The notes under the pieces were generated by a model. The model was given only the letters and a program-made list of their open reading frames with translations. It had not been told where the DNA came from and ran no database searches. Positions 46,372 to 59,603 of a stretch of 64,000 bases of DNA are shown piece after piece; the stretch's first letter is position 1, and the number at the start of each line of letters is the position of its first letter. The DNA lies in the NCBI GenBank assembly GCA_027563935.2, contig CM050449.1:43560507-43624506 (forward strand), in the 5' to 3' direction. This DNA comes from Costus lasius (lineage: Eukaryota; Streptophyta; Magnoliopsida; Zingiberales; Costaceae). A program made the translations under genes and the position numbers.

Positions 46372-46373
46372 AT

Positions 46374-48064
46374 TGAAGGAACCCCTAACTAAGGGGGAAG
46401 AAACCCTAAGCATGCTCATCTATCATGCATAGCGGAAAGAGGGCTTCAAGTCAAGATCGGATATGAAACAATATGATCAACTTGAAACTAGAAATCATAC
46501 CAATGCCATGGACTTGGATCTCGGCTTGGAAGAAGAGATCAAGATAGGTCTCCTCCAAAGTGTGCCACACACAAGATGAAGTTGGCTCACTCCTTGGGGT
46601 CGCTTGTGCTAGCAAGTCACTCAAGGAATCTTCACTTGTCGAATGGAAGGGATGATGAACTTCCTTGTTGCCGAGAGTTCCTCTTTGCCCCAGCTCTCCT
46701 TCTCGTCGTCAACCACACCTCAACCAATGTCCAAGGCGTTGATGAGAAGAGTTCCAACGCATAAGCGTTTTTGGCGTTAAGTGAAACCGGCCCCCTTTGA
46801 TGACTTTCCATAAATGGAAGCTCATCAAAGCATGCGCTCAAGCCATAACCCAAACGCATTTGAGCATTGAACCATGCGTTCACAATTGTGAACCGGTTCA
46901 AGCTAAACCGTTCGATTCAACTTTGGTTCATGAACCAAACCGAAATGGCTCAAGCCATGTGGTCTAGACCATATTGAACCCCAAGGCTCATGATCTAACC
47001 ATTCATCACCTGATGCCCCTGATCTTTCCGATCTAGCATCATCTCTCTTGATCGAAGCTTACCGATCTCAAGCCTTAATCAATCAAACATGATCAGACCA
47101 GATCTCACTTACAATCAGAGATAAAATCCCTTTAATCTGAACTCAAAGAATCCAGTCCATTCGATCTGACTCAAGTAAGCCATATCATCAAATTGTGCGA
47201 CCCTGAGGGTTTCCTCTAAATGTCGGTAACGATAACTTACGTTATCACGATCAGTGAGGGGTATCTAGCAACACATCACTGTCTCCCGATATAAAGGAAA
47301 GAGTCTTCCAAGACTACTCCCAAACCATTGCACAAGTGTGACTCCATTCACAAGGCATACATGTGTCCTTTGCCACTGGATGTTCTTATTGGACAAGCGG
47401 GTCAAGCTTGTAACTCCAATACGATGAGCATGATTAGATCAGATGCACATTGTCATCTGGGCATGGCCATACACTATCTCAATCATCTCATATAGGGGGC
47501 CCATTAGAACATCACACTCCTTAAACAAGGAGACGGCAATCCTATGTCTATCACTAGTGCTCTAACCTGATTCAAGCTCACCATCCAAGATAGTCTATAA
47601 TCATTATGTTTCAAATGATATTGAACTACCTCAAAACAATGACAATCATCATTTAGAAACACAAGTGATCTCAAGTCAAAGGACATGTGCCACTTAGTGC
47701 TCACAAGGATCATTCACATTGTGACAAGCAATGGAATATCCGAGTAGGGTCTGTCCAGTACATCCAATGTACCCATGAGTCTACATCTTATTCCATGCTC
47801 GAAGCATCCTATAAGATTAGCACTCATATTAGTCTCAATCATATCAAGGCTGTCTCATGTTCACCAAGATATCTCGACTAAGGACATATAGCCTGTCAGC
47901 CTAGCTGAACAGCTTTGAGACATTATTCAGAAGTACACTTATTACAGCAGACAAGGTAACAACCTGAATAATAACCATGCCTTTTATAAACACAAGAGTT
48001 TATTACATGATACTTATACAATCCCAAAGGCCTCAAACATTAGCCTTAAGGGCATACCCCAACA
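46374..48064 (-). repeat. C2 5' LTR (1691 bp)
   Basis: Reads the same as 38800-40490 throughout as far as I can see. Confidence 0.97.
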
Positions 48065-48069
48065 CGTGA
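48065..48069. repeat. Target site duplication of C2, right copy (CGTGA)
   Basis: Pairs with 38795-38799. Confidence 0.96.
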
Positions 48070-51000
48070 TGCCTATGAAAAGAATGTCAATGATAGCATT
48101 GATGTCGCTTGCCTGATGCTAGCGTCTATGACGCCACCGCTGCAGCGTCAGCATGAGGATATGTCGGCTATAGAGATTATAGCGAACCTCAAGATGCTAT
48201 ATGCTGCACAGGCGAGGACTGAACGCTATAATCTGACCAAGCTTTTCTTTCAGAGCAAACTAGCTGAAGGGAGCCCAGTGGGAGCTCACATGCTCAAGAT
48301 GATTGGGCACAAGGAGGCTCTGGAGAAACTGGGGCATACCGTCAACCAGGAGCTTGCTGTGGACATTATTCTGCAGTCTCTCCCGCCCTCTTTCGATGCG
48401 TTCATTATTAACTTTAATATGAACAAAATCGATTGTACTCCGGCAGAGCTGCTGAATATGCTCTTGACTACTGAGGAGACTCTGAAGGGAAAGCCTTCAA
48501 CCTCTGTCTTAATGGTTCCTTCTAGGAACAAGAAGAAGGGGAAGAAGGGCAAAGCCCCTATCAAGAACTACAGTAAGGCTCTGAAACAGAAGGTTAAGCG
48601 GTCAAAGGACAACAGGTGTTTCCACTGTGGCCAGCTGGGTCACTGGAAAAAGGACTGTAAAGCGCTCCAAGGAGATAAGAGGGGAAGCATCGCTTCTGGC
48701 TCAGGTATATACGTGACGGAAGTCATGGTTTCATCTTCTTCTATTTCATGGGTGTTGGACACTGCATGTGGAGTTCACATTTGTTCAAATGTACAGGAAC
48801 TCAAGAGAAGAAGACAGGTGGGACAGCATGAGATGGACCTACGCGTTGGAAACGGGGCACGGGTTGCTGCTGTTGCTGTAGGGGATTATTACATCTCATT
48901 ACCATCTGGCATTGTATTAGAATTAAACAATTGTTACTTTGTACCCAGTATTACCAAAAATATTATCTCTATTCCTGCTCTTGTCAGGAAAGGGTTTTCC
49001 TTTGAATGCAAGATTTCAAAGTGTTATCTTACTCTTGATAATATTGTTTATGCTACTGGTTCAATTAACAATGGGTTATTCATGTTGGACATGGAATATT
49101 CTATACAAAATATTGATAATAAGAAAGCCAAGTATGCTGATGACAGCACCTTGCTATGGCATAGTCGTTTAGGCCATATTAACAAGAAGCGCATTAAGCG
49201 GTTGCATGATCATGGACTGCTGGGATCATTCTCCTATAAGGAGATTGATACATGCAAAGCTTGTTTATTGGGTAAAATGACGAAGTCTCCTTTTCCTAAT
49301 AAAGGTCAAAGGGCTTCAGGTTTACTTGACCTTATACACAGTTATGTGTGTGGGCCGTTTAGTAAACATGCCAGAGGTGGCTATTCGTACTTCATTACCT
49401 TTACTGATGATTTCAGTAGGTATGGTTATGTCTATCTTATGAGACATAAGAGTGAATCTTTTGACAAGTTCAAAGAGTTCAAGAATGAAGTACAGAATCA
49501 GCTAGGCCGAAATATCAAGGCACTTCGTTCTGATCGAGGTGGAGAATACTTGAGTCATGCGTTTACTGACTATCTAAAAGAGTGTGGGATTATCTCACAG
49601 CTCACTCCGCCAGGAACACCGCAATGGAATGGTGTGTCCGAGAGGAGAAATAGAACGTTACTTGATATGGTTCGTTCTATGATGAGTCAGGCTACTTTAC
49701 CTTACTCCTTTTGGGGATTTGCACTGGAAACAGCTGCAAAGGTACTAAACCGAGTGCCATCCAAGGCAGTTTCAAAGACACCATATGAGTTGTGGTATGG
49801 GAAACAGCCGAGCTTGACATTTATAAAGATCTGGGGTTGCGAGGCTTATGTCAAAAAGCTCGCCTCTGGGAAACTAGAGAGCAGATCTGAGAAATGCATC
49901 TTTGTCGGTTACCCTAAGGAAACTAAGGGTTATTATTTCTACGATCCCAAAGAGAACAAGGTATTTGTTGCTCGGACGGCAATATTTTTTGAGAAGGAGT
50001 TTCTTCTGCAAGAAGCCAGTGGGAGAGAAATAAAGCTGGATGAGAATCCAGAGGAAGGACAAAGTAGTCAAGCACAGTTGGATGTGCATGAGCCGGTAGA
50101 GCAAGTTATTGAACAACCTGAGGCTCAGATATCACGGGAACCGCGAAGATCGGGAAGGATCCGTCGTCAGCCTGAGCGTTATGACGGAGTCTACATCATT
50201 GATAATGATGAACCCCTAACTTATGCGGATGCGGTCAGTGGACCGGAGTCAGCTAGATGGCTTGAAGCTATGCAAGCCGAGATGGACTCCATGTCAGATA
50301 ACCAAGTCGGGATTTGGTTGATCCGCCTCTGGGAGTGATCCCTATAGGCTGTAAATGGATCTTCAAGAAGAAGATTGACATGGATGGTAACGTAGTTACC
50401 TATAAAGGCAGGCTAGTAGCGAAAGGTTTCAAACAAATCTACGGGATAGATTATGATGAAACTTTCTCTCCTGTAGCCATGTTCAAGTCTATTCGGATTC
50501 TTTTCGCAATAGCTGCATATTATGATTATGAGATCTGGCAAATGGATGTGAAGACGGCTTTCCTTAATGAAAATCTGGATGAGGATGTGTATATGACACA
50601 ACCTGAAGGTTTCACTAATCCATCAGATCGTCATAAAATATGCAAGTTAAAGAAGTCCATTTATGGACTTAAACAAGCATCTAGAAGCTGGAATATTCGT
50701 TTTGATGAATCAATCTCTGAGTTTGCTTTCATCAAGAATGAAGATGACCCATGTGTATATAAGAGGTTTAGTGGGAGCGTAATTACTTTCCTAGTCCTCT
50801 ACGTCGATGATATCTTAATCATTGGAAACGATATTCCTGAACTGCATGCTGTTAAAGCATGGTTAGGAAAATGTTTCCAGATGAAAGATCTAGGAGAAGC
50901 AGCCTATGTACTAGGTGTGAAGATCTACAGGGATAGATCTAAGAGGCTTCTCTGGCTGTGCCAGAGTACTTACATCGATAAAGTCCTGGAGAGATTTCAT

Positions 51001-51783
51001 TTAGAGAATTCTAAAAGAGGATATCTTCCAGTCAGACATGGTCTGAATCTTTCGAAGAGTCAGTGTCCACAAACACAGACTGAGAAAGATGAAATGGACA
51101 ATACGCCTTATGCTTCGGCTATTGGATCCATTATGTATGCGATGTTGTGTACTCGCCCAGACGTCGCTTACGGGTTAAGCGTGACCAGTCGGTTCCAAAG
51201 TAATCCAGGTATGGCGCACTGGATTGCAGTCAAGAACATTTTAAAATATCTTCGGAGGACCAAAGATATGTTCTTGATATATGGTGGTCAGGAAGAACTC
51301 AGTATTGAAGGATATACTGACGCTTCGTTCCAGTCGGACCAGGATGATTTCCGATCGCAATCAGGCTATGTTTTTAGCTTGAATGGTGGAGCAGTGGTGT
51401 GGAAGAGTTTCAAACAGTCTACTGTTGCTGATTCCACAACAGAAGCCGAGTATGTTGCAGCCTCGGAAGCATCCAAGGAGGCAGTGTGGATTCGTAAGTT
51501 CATTCAGGAACTTGGTGTCGTTCCTTCGAGTGCAGATCCTTTGGTTATCTTCTGTGATAACACTGGAGCAATCGCACAAGCAAAGGAACCACGGTCGCAC
51601 CAGAAGTCCAAGCACATACAGAGACGGTTTCACTTGATCCGGGAGATCATTGATCGTGGCGAGATCAAAATCTGCAAGGTTCATACAGATGACAATCTGG
51701 CTGACCCGCTTACCAAGCCTCTGGCGCAGCAGAAGCATGAGAAGCACTGTAATACTATGGGTTTGAGATTTCTCAACCATTAG
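48070..51783 (+). pseudogene. gag-pol: C1 gag-pol, second piece, with integrase mutation and frameshift
   Basis: Continues the frame from 38799 (Asp codon completed by T48070, then AYEKNVNDSID). Gag, zinc knuckle CFHCGQLGHWKKDC, protease WVLDTACG and integrase are open to 50338. The integrase box reads IHSYVCGP: TAT at 49343-49345 gives Tyr where C2 has catalytic Asp482. Near 50308 one T is missing in NQV-WDL, shifting the frame at the entrance of the reverse transcriptase; the correct frame reopens by 50314 and runs through YVDDILIIG and RNase H to TAG at 51783. Asn replaces Gly in AFLNEN near 50570. Two independent lesions plus the C2 insertion make this copy dead. Confidence 0.94.
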
Positions 51784-51792
51784 ATTAAGTGC

Positions 51793-51803
51793 AAGTGGGA
51801 GAT
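51793..51803 (+). other. C1 polypurine tract
   Basis: AAGTGGGAGAT before TGTTGG. Confidence 0.86.
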
Positions 51804-53489
51804 TGTTGGGGTATGCCCTTAAGGCTAATGTTTGAGGCCTTAGGATTCTATGAGTATCATGTAATAAACGCTTATGTTTATAAAGGCATGGTTGTTATTC
51901 AGTATGTTACATTGTCTGTTGCAATAAGTGTACTTCTGAATAATGTCTCAATGCTGTTCAGCTAGGCTGACATGCTATATGTCCTTAGTCGAGATATCTT
52001 GGTGAACATGAGACAGCCTTGATATGGTTAAGACTAATGTGTGTTCTAATCTTATAGGATGCTTCGAGCATGGAATAAGATGTAGACTCATGGGTACATT
52101 GGATGTACTGGACAGACCCTACTAGGATATTCAATTGCTTGTCACAATGTGAATAATCCTTGTGTGCAACAAGTGGCATACTTCCTCTGACTTGAGATCA
52201 CTTGTGTTTCTAAATGATGATTGTCATTGTTTTGAGGTAGTTCAATATCATTTGAAATATAATGGTTATAGACTATCTTGGATAATGATCATGAGTCAGG
52301 TTAGGGCACTAGTGATAGATACAGGATTGCCGTCTCCTTGTTTAAGGAGTGTGATGTTCTAAAGGGGCCCCCCTGAATGTGATGATTGAGAATAGTGTAT
52401 GGCCATACCCTGATGACTATGTTCATCTGATCTAATCATGCTCATCATATTGGAGCTACAGGCTTGACACGCTTGTCCAATAAGAACATCCAGTGGCAAA
52501 GGAAACTTGTATGCCTCGTGAAGTGGATTCACACTTGTGCTATGGTTTGGGTGTAGTCTTGGAAGACTCTTTCCTTTATATCGGGAGACAGTGATGTGTG
52601 GCTAGATACCTCTCACTGATCGTGACAACGTAAGTTATCGTTACCGACATTTAAAGGAAACCCTCAGGGTCGCACAATTTGGTGATATGGCTTACTTAAG
52701 TCAGATCGTGTGGACTGAATTGTTTTGGTTCAGTTTAAAGGAGTTTAAACTCTGATTGTAAGTGAGATCTGGTCTGATCATGTTTGATTGATTAGGGCTT
52801 GAGATCGGTAAGCTTCGATCGAGAGTGTGGATGCTAGATCGGTGAGATCAAGAGCATCTAGAGATGTACGGTTAGATCTTGAACCTTCATGGTTCATATG
52901 AGATTTAGACCATGGCTTGGCTTGGTTCGATTTGTCATTTGGACCAAATGAAATTGGACCAAATTCAATTGAACCGGTTCACATAAGTGAACGCATGGTT
53001 CAATTGAGTTGGCGTTTTGGAATGGTTCAAAAGACATGAACGCATGTCTTGATGACTTTCCTTTTATGGAAGTCTTGAAACGCCAAAACGCCTATGTTGA
53101 CTCAACGCCTCTAGGCTTCGATGCTCTCTCTTGGGTGAGGTATCGTTTGCACAAGGTGGAAGGGTTTTTCGAAGAGCAAGACGCTTTCATCTCATCTCCT
53201 AAACACAAAGGACAACTTGGCAATTTTTGCTAGCACAAGAGTTGCGCAAGGAGGAAGCCTTCATCCCTTGTGTGTGACATCTTTGGAGAAGATCTTTCTT
53301 GATCTTTGCTTCCAAGCCGACAACCATTCCAATGGCGTTGGTATGATCCCTTTGAGATCTTTTTCGTTTATGCAATGAGTTAATCATATGATCTACATGC
53401 GGTCTTGAGGGTGACACCCCTAAAAGTTTATATGCGCCGCCCCCTTTAGGGTTTCACCCCCTTGCGCTCCCCCTTGAAGGGGACTTTCA
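51804..53489 (+). repeat. C1 3' LTR (1686 bp)
   Basis: TGTTGGGGTATGCCC...GGGGACTTTCA, followed by AGTTA. Confidence 0.96.
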
Positions 53490-53494
53490 AGTTA
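53490..53494. repeat. Target site duplication of C1, right copy (AGTTA)
   Basis: Pairs with 35103-35107. Confidence 0.95.
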
Positions 53495-54008
53495 AAGATA
53501 AGTAAATCATCAAACGAAAAACCGAGTGAATTACTCCCCTATGTCCCAAAACCGAGTGAATTACTCCCCCATGTTCCAAAAGAGGTTTAAGCTTGCATGG
53601 GAGGAAGATTACAATAATGCATGTTGAAGGAAATCAAAAACAGAGAAGAAGGAAGAATTACGGTACGGCCGTAAAAATGTTTACGGCCGTAATCTTGGCG
53701 CAACTGCGGCGGTGCTCGGATTTGTGGTGATTTCTCCTCCGTCTGATCTCCGATCACATTGAAACTTTAGGTGCACCTCCTCCTCCTCTATGCGTAGCTT
53801 CCACTCAAAATTCACGGCCGGAGATGCGCTAGAGGCTTCCCGGCGGCAAACCCTAAGGCGGATGTGTGTGAGGTGATTTCTCTCTCCGGTGGACGAAAAT
53901 TAGGGCTTTTGGTGTGCTTGGCTTCGTCTCATCGATGGCTCCTTTCTCCTTCTTACAAATTTGAATATAAGGGTCTGGATCATCCGCAATCAAACCGCGC
54001 AAAAATCG
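53495..54008 (-). repeat. T 5' LTR, middle segment
   Basis: Lies between C1 and C4. It has the same TACGG...CCGTAA palindromic motif (53657-53692) as the segment at 63145. ACCGAGTGAATTACTCCCC is repeated at 53522 and 53551. Includes target copy AATCG at 54004-54008. Confidence 0.78.
54004..54008. repeat. Target site duplication of C4, left copy (AATCG)
   Basis: Matches 63140-63144. Confidence 0.94.
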
Positions 54009-55702
54009 TGAAGAGTCCCCTTCGAGGGGGAGCAAAACCCTAAAGTGGCGCAATCAAAGTAGGGGGCAGCGGATAAAGGGTTTCATAGATCGAAGAGCAT
54101 GTATCATATGATCAACTTAACAAAAACCGATTGTAAAAGAAGTGATTCGATCCATACCATTGCCATTTCTAGATGGCGCCTTGGAAGAAAGAGAGCAATG
54201 AAGATCTCCTCCAAATCGTCACACACAAGATGAGTCTTGGCTCCTTCTTGTCGTCCCTTGTGCTAGCAAGAGTCGTCCAAGGTGTCTCTGATCGAATGCT
54301 AAAGGGAAAAGAGAGCTTTTCTTTCTTGGCGTTTTTCTCTTGTCGCCTTCGACTTCCTCACACGAGAATGCTGCTCGATGACAACCCAAGGAGGCGTCAA
54401 TTGCGTGAAGAGGCAAGAGAGGGGCGACGTGAGTTCATGGCCACGTTCGAGAAGTGCTAAAAATAGCATCCCACTTCTCCATATGCGATCTTGGGTTTAC
54501 CCCAATCGCAAATGCCACATCATCATTGAACCATGCGCTCATCCATGAGCTTGTTCAAACCGATTTGGTCCACTAACCAAATAAACCAAGAAATAAGTCC
54601 AGATCAAAATAAACCCAAAGGCTCTCGATCTGACCGTCAATCTCTCAATGCTCCTGATCTGACTGATCTAGCATTCATTCTCTCGATCGAAGCTTACCGA
54701 TCTCAAGCCCTAATCAATCAAACATGATCAGACCAGATCTCACTTTCAATCAGAAATTAAATCCCTTTAAACTGAACCCAAACAATTCAGTCCACACGAT
54801 CTGACTTAAGTAAGCCATATCATCAAATTGTGCGACCCTGAGGGTTTCCTTTAAATGTCGGTAACGATAACTCGCGTTATCACGATCAGTGAGGGGTATC
54901 TAGCAACACATCACTATCTCCCGATATAAAGGAAAGAGTCTTCCAAGACTACACCCAAAAACAGCACAAGTGTGAATCAACATCACTAGGCATGCATATT
55001 TCCTTTGCCACTGGATGTTCTTATTGGACAAGCCTGTCAAGCCTGTAACTCCAATATGATAAGCATGATTAGATCAGATGAACATAGTCATCTGGGTATG
55101 GCCATACACTTTCTCAATCATCTCATCCGGGGGGGGCCCCTTTAGAACATCACACTCCTTAAACAAGGAGACGGCAATCCTATGTCTATCACTAGTGCCA
55201 TAACCTGATTCAAGTTCACCATCCAAGATAGTCTATAATCATTGTGTTTCAAATGATATTGAACTATCTCAAAACAATGACAATCATCATTTAGAAAACA
55301 CAAGTGATCTCAAGTCAAAGGAAATGTGCCACTTGTCTCACTCAAGGAATATTCACATTGTGACAAACAATTGAACATCCTAGTAGGGTCTGTCCAGTAC
55401 ATCCAATGTACCCATGAGTCTACACCTTATTCCATGCTCGAAGCATCCTATAAGATTAGAACACATATTAGTCTCAATCATATCAAGGCTGTCTCATGTT
55501 CACCAAGATATCTCGACTAAGGACTTACAGCACGTCAGCCTAGCTGAACAGCTTTGAGACATTATTCAGAAGAACATATATTGCAGCAGACAATGTAAAC
55601 AACTGAATAATAACCATGCCTTTATAAACATAACAGTTTATTACATGATACAAATACATTCCCACAGGCCTCAAACATTAGCCTTAAGGGCATACCCCAA
55701 CA
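54009..55702 (-). repeat. C4 3' LTR (1694 bp)
   Basis: Plus strand TGAAGAGTCCCCTTCGAGG...CCCCAACA. GNRA hairpin with loop GCGA at 54866-54881. Confidence 0.96.
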
Positions 55703-55713
55703 ATCTCCCACTT
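55703..55713 (-). other. C4 polypurine tract
   Basis: Minus-strand AGTGGGAGAT beside the LTR. Confidence 0.86.
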
Positions 55714-55722
55714 GCACTTAAT

Positions 55723-58700
55723 CTAATGGTTGAGAAATCTCAAACCCATATTATTACAGTGCTTCTCATGCTTCTGCTGCGCCAGAGGCTTAGTAAGCGG
55801 GTCTGCTAGATTGTCATCTGTATGAACCTTGCAGATTTTGATCTCGCCACGATCTATGATCTCCCTGATCAAATGAAACCGTCTCTGTATGTGCTTGGAC
55901 TTCTGGTGCGACCGTGGTTCCTTTGCTTGTGCGATTGCTCCAGTGTTATCACAAAAGATAACCAAAGGATCTGCACTCGAAGGAACGACACCAAGTTCTC
56001 TCACGAACTTACGAATCCATACTGCCTCCTTGGATGCTTCCGAGGCTGCAACATACTCGGCTTCTGTTGTGGAATCAGCAACAGTTGACTGTTTGAAACT
56101 TTTCCACACCACTGCACCTCCATTCAAGCTAAAAACATAGCCTGATTGCGATCGGAAATCATCCTGGTCAGACTGGAACGAAGCGTCAGTATATCCCTCA
56201 ATACTGAGTTCTTCCTGACCACCATATATCAAGAACATATCTTTGGTCCTCCGCAGATATTTTAAAATGTTCTTGACTGCAATCCAGTGCGCCACACCTG
56301 GATTACTTTGGAAACGACTGGTCACGCTTAACCCGTAAGCGACGTCTGGACGAGTACACAACATCGCATACATAATGGATCCAATAGCCGAAGCATAAGG
56401 CGTATTGTCCATTTCATCTTTCTCAGTCTGTGTTTGTGGACACTGACTCTTCGAAAGACTCAGACCATGTCTGACTGGAAGATATCCTCGTTTAGAATTC
56501 TCTAAATGAAATCTCTCCAGGACCTTTTCGATGTAAGTACTCTGGCACAGCCCGAGAAGCCTCTTAGATCTGTCCCTGTAGATCTTCACACCTAATACAT
56601 AGGCTGCTTCTCCTAGATCTTTCATCTGGAAACATTTCCTTAACCATGCCTTAACAGCATGCATTTCAGGAATGTCATTTCCAATGATCAAGATGTCATC
56701 GACGTAGAGGACTAGGAAAGTTATCACGCTCCCACTAAACCTCTTATATACACACGGGTCATCCTCGTTCTTGATGAAACCAAAAAGAGTGACTGATTCA
56801 TCAAAACGAATATTCCAGCTTCTTGATGCTTGCTTAAGTCCATAAATAGACTTCTTTAACTTGCATATCTTATGACGATCTGCTGGATTAGTGAAACCCT
56901 TAGGTTGTGTCATGTACACATCCTCATCCAGATTTCCATTTAGGAAAGCTGTTTTCACATCCATCTGCCAGATCTCATAATCATAATATGCAGCTATCGC
57001 GAAAAGAATCCGAATAGACTTAAACATAGCTACAGGTGAGAAAGTTTCATCATAATCTATCCCGTAGATTTGTTTGAAACCTTTCGCAACTAGCCTGCCT
57101 TTATAGGTAATCACGTTACCATCCATGTCAATCTTCTTCTTGAAGATCCATTTACAGCCTATAGGGATAACTCCTGGAGGCGGATCAACCAAATCCCAAA
57201 CTTGGTTATCTGACATGGAGTCCATCTCGGCGCGCATAGCTTCAAGCCATCTCGCTGACTCCGGTCCACTGACCGCATCTGCATAAGTAAGGGGTTCATC
57301 ATTATCAATGATGTAGACTCCGTCATAGCGCTCAGGCTGTCGACGAATCCTTCTCGATCTTCGCAGTTCCCGTGATATCTGAGCCTCAGGTTGTTCAATA
57401 ACCTGATCTACTGGCTCAGGCTCATCCAACTGTGCTTGAGCACTTTGTCCTTCTTCTGGATTCTCATCCAGCTTTATTTCTCTCCCACTGGCCTCTTGCA
57501 GAAGAAACTCCTTCTCAAGAAATATGGCCGTCCGAGCAACAAAAACCTTGTTCTCCTTGGGATCGAAGAAATAATAACCCTTAGTTTCCTTAGGGTAACC
57601 GACAAAGATACATTTGTCTGATCTGCTCTCTAGTTTCCCAGAGGCGAGCTTTTTGACATAAGCCTCGCAGCCCCAGATCCTGATAAATGTTAAGCTCGGC
57701 TGTTTCCCATACCATAACTCATATGGCGTCTTTGAAACGGCCTTGGATGGCACTCGGTTTAGTACTTTTGCAGCTGTTTCCAGTGCAAAACCCAAAAGGA
57801 GTTGGGTAAAGAAGCCTGACTCATCATAGAACGAACCATATCAAGTAACGTTCTATTTCTCCTCTCGGACACACCATTCCATTGCGGTGTTCCTGGCGGA
57901 GTGAGCTGTGAGATAATCCCACACTCCTTCAGATAGTCAGTAAACGTATGACTCAAGTATTCTCCACCTCGATCTGAGCGAAGTGCCTTGATATTTCGCC
58001 CTAGCTGATTCTGTACTTCATTCTTGAACTCTTTGAACTTGTCAAAAGATTCACTCTTATGTCTCATCAGATAGACATAGCCATACCTACTGAAATCATC
58101 AGTAAAGGTAATGAAGTACTGATAGCCACCTCTGGCACGTTTACTAAATGGCCCACATACATCACTATGTATAAGGTCAAGTAAACCTGAAGCCCTTTGA
58201 CCTTTGTGAGGAAAAGGTGACTTCGTCATTTTACCCATTAAACAAGCCTTGCATGTATCAATCTCCTTGTAGGAGAATGATCCCAGCAGTCCATAATCAT
58301 GCAACCGCTTAATGCGTTTCTCGTTTATATGGCCTAAACGACTATGCCATAGCAAGGTGCTGTCATCAGCATACTTGGCTTTCTTAATATCAATATTTTG
58401 TATCGAACTTTCCATGTCCAACACGAATAACCCATTGTTAATTGAACCAGTTGCATAAACAATATTATCAAAAGACAAAATACACTTTGAAATATTGCAT
58501 TCAAAGGAAAATCCCTTCCTGACAAGAGCAGGAATGGAGATAATATTTTTAGTAATACTGGGAACAAAGTAACAATTGTTTAGTTCCAATACAAGTCCAG
58601 ATGGTAAAGAAATGAAGTAGTCTCCTACAGCAACAGCAGCAACCCGTGCTCCGTTTCCAACGCGTAGGTCCACCTCATGCTGTCCCACCTGTCTTCTTCT

Positions 58701-59603
58701 CTTGAGTTCCTGTACATTTGAACAAATGTGAACTCCACATGCAGTGTCCAACACCCATGATATAGAAGAAGAAAACATGACCTCAGTCACGAATATACCT
58801 GAGCCAGAAGCGAAGCTTCCCCTCTTATCTCCTTGGAGCGCTTTATAGTCCTTTTTCCAGTGACCCAGCTGGCCACAGTGGAAACATCTGTATTCCTTGG
58901 ACCGCTTGACCTTTTGCTTCAGAGCCTTGCTGTAACTCTTGACGGGGGCCTTGCCCTTCTTCCCCTTCTTCTTGTTCCTAGAAGGAACCATTAAGACAGA
59001 GGTCGAAGGCTTACCCTTCAGAGTCTCCTCAGTGGTCAAGAGCATATTCAGCAGCTCTGCCGGAGTACAATCGATTTTGTTCATATTAAAATTAATAATG
59101 AACGCGTCGAATGAAGGCGGGAGAGACTGCAGAATAATATCCACAGCAAGCTCCTGGTTAATGGTATGCCCCAGTTTCTCTAGAGCCTCCTTGTGCCCAA
59201 TCATCTTGAGCACGTGAGCTCCCACTGGGCTCCCTTCAGCCAGTTTGCTCTGAAAGAAGAGCTTCGTCAAGTTATAGCGTTCAGTCCTCGCCTGTGCAGC
59301 ATACAGCATCTTGAGATTCGCTATAATCTCTATAGCCGACATATCCTCATGCTGACGCTGCAGCGGTGGCGTCATAGACGCTAGCATCAGGCAAGCGACA
59401 TCAATGCTATCATTGACGTGCTTTTCATAGGCTTCCCGAACCGCCCTTGCGGCGTTCGGAGCGGGCTGCGGCGGTATCACCGTCTCGAGGACATACAGTT
59501 TCCTCTCTGCCTTCAGAACGATCTTAAGGTGTCCAAACCAGTCAGAGAAGTTCGGCCCAGCAAACTTCTCCCTTTCCAGTAGGGATCGCACATTGAAGTT
59601 CAT
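55723..59603 (-). pseudogene. gag-pol: C4 gag-pol with one frameshift and altered zinc knuckle
   Basis: Two overlapping frames, 59603-57759 (Gag, protease, integrase) and 57795-55723 (integrase end, reverse transcriptase, RNase H). A C is missing from a C run near 57790, so FWGFAL becomes FWVLHW and stops soon after. The zinc knuckle reads CFHCGQLGHWKKDY: codon 253 is TAT (58847-58845), Tyr for the last Cys. Integrase IHSDVCGP, SDRGGEY and NGVSERR, protease WVLDTACG and RT YVDDILIIG are kept. The start reads MNFNVRSLL, Asn for Ser at position 2. Both lesions are private to this copy. Confidence 0.94.

Larger units (their letters stand above)
38800..48064 (-). mobile_element. C2: complete, apparently intact Ty1/copia element (9265 bp)
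   Basis: Two 1691-bp LTRs in which I see no difference, primer site, leader, unbroken gag-pol, polypurine tract and flanking CGTGA. The youngest insertion here; it may be autonomous. Confidence 0.98.
35108..53489 (+). mobile_element. C1: Ty1/copia element interrupted by C2
   Basis: 5' LTR, primer site, leader, gag start, [C2], rest of gag-pol, polypurine tract and 3' LTR, flanked by AGTTA. Without C2 it is about 9.1 kb. LTRs differ at about nine positions plus an 11-bp deletion near 35640 in the left one. Confidence 0.97.

Noticed and set aside
38630..51783. C1 gag-pol as a gene with a 9-kb intron
   Set aside because: The intervening DNA is a complete element (C2) with LTRs and a CGTGA duplication, not an intron.
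54173..54460. 95-residue frame, repeated at 61611-61898
   Set aside because: Inside the C4 LTRs; duplicates by nature and not seen in other C LTRs.
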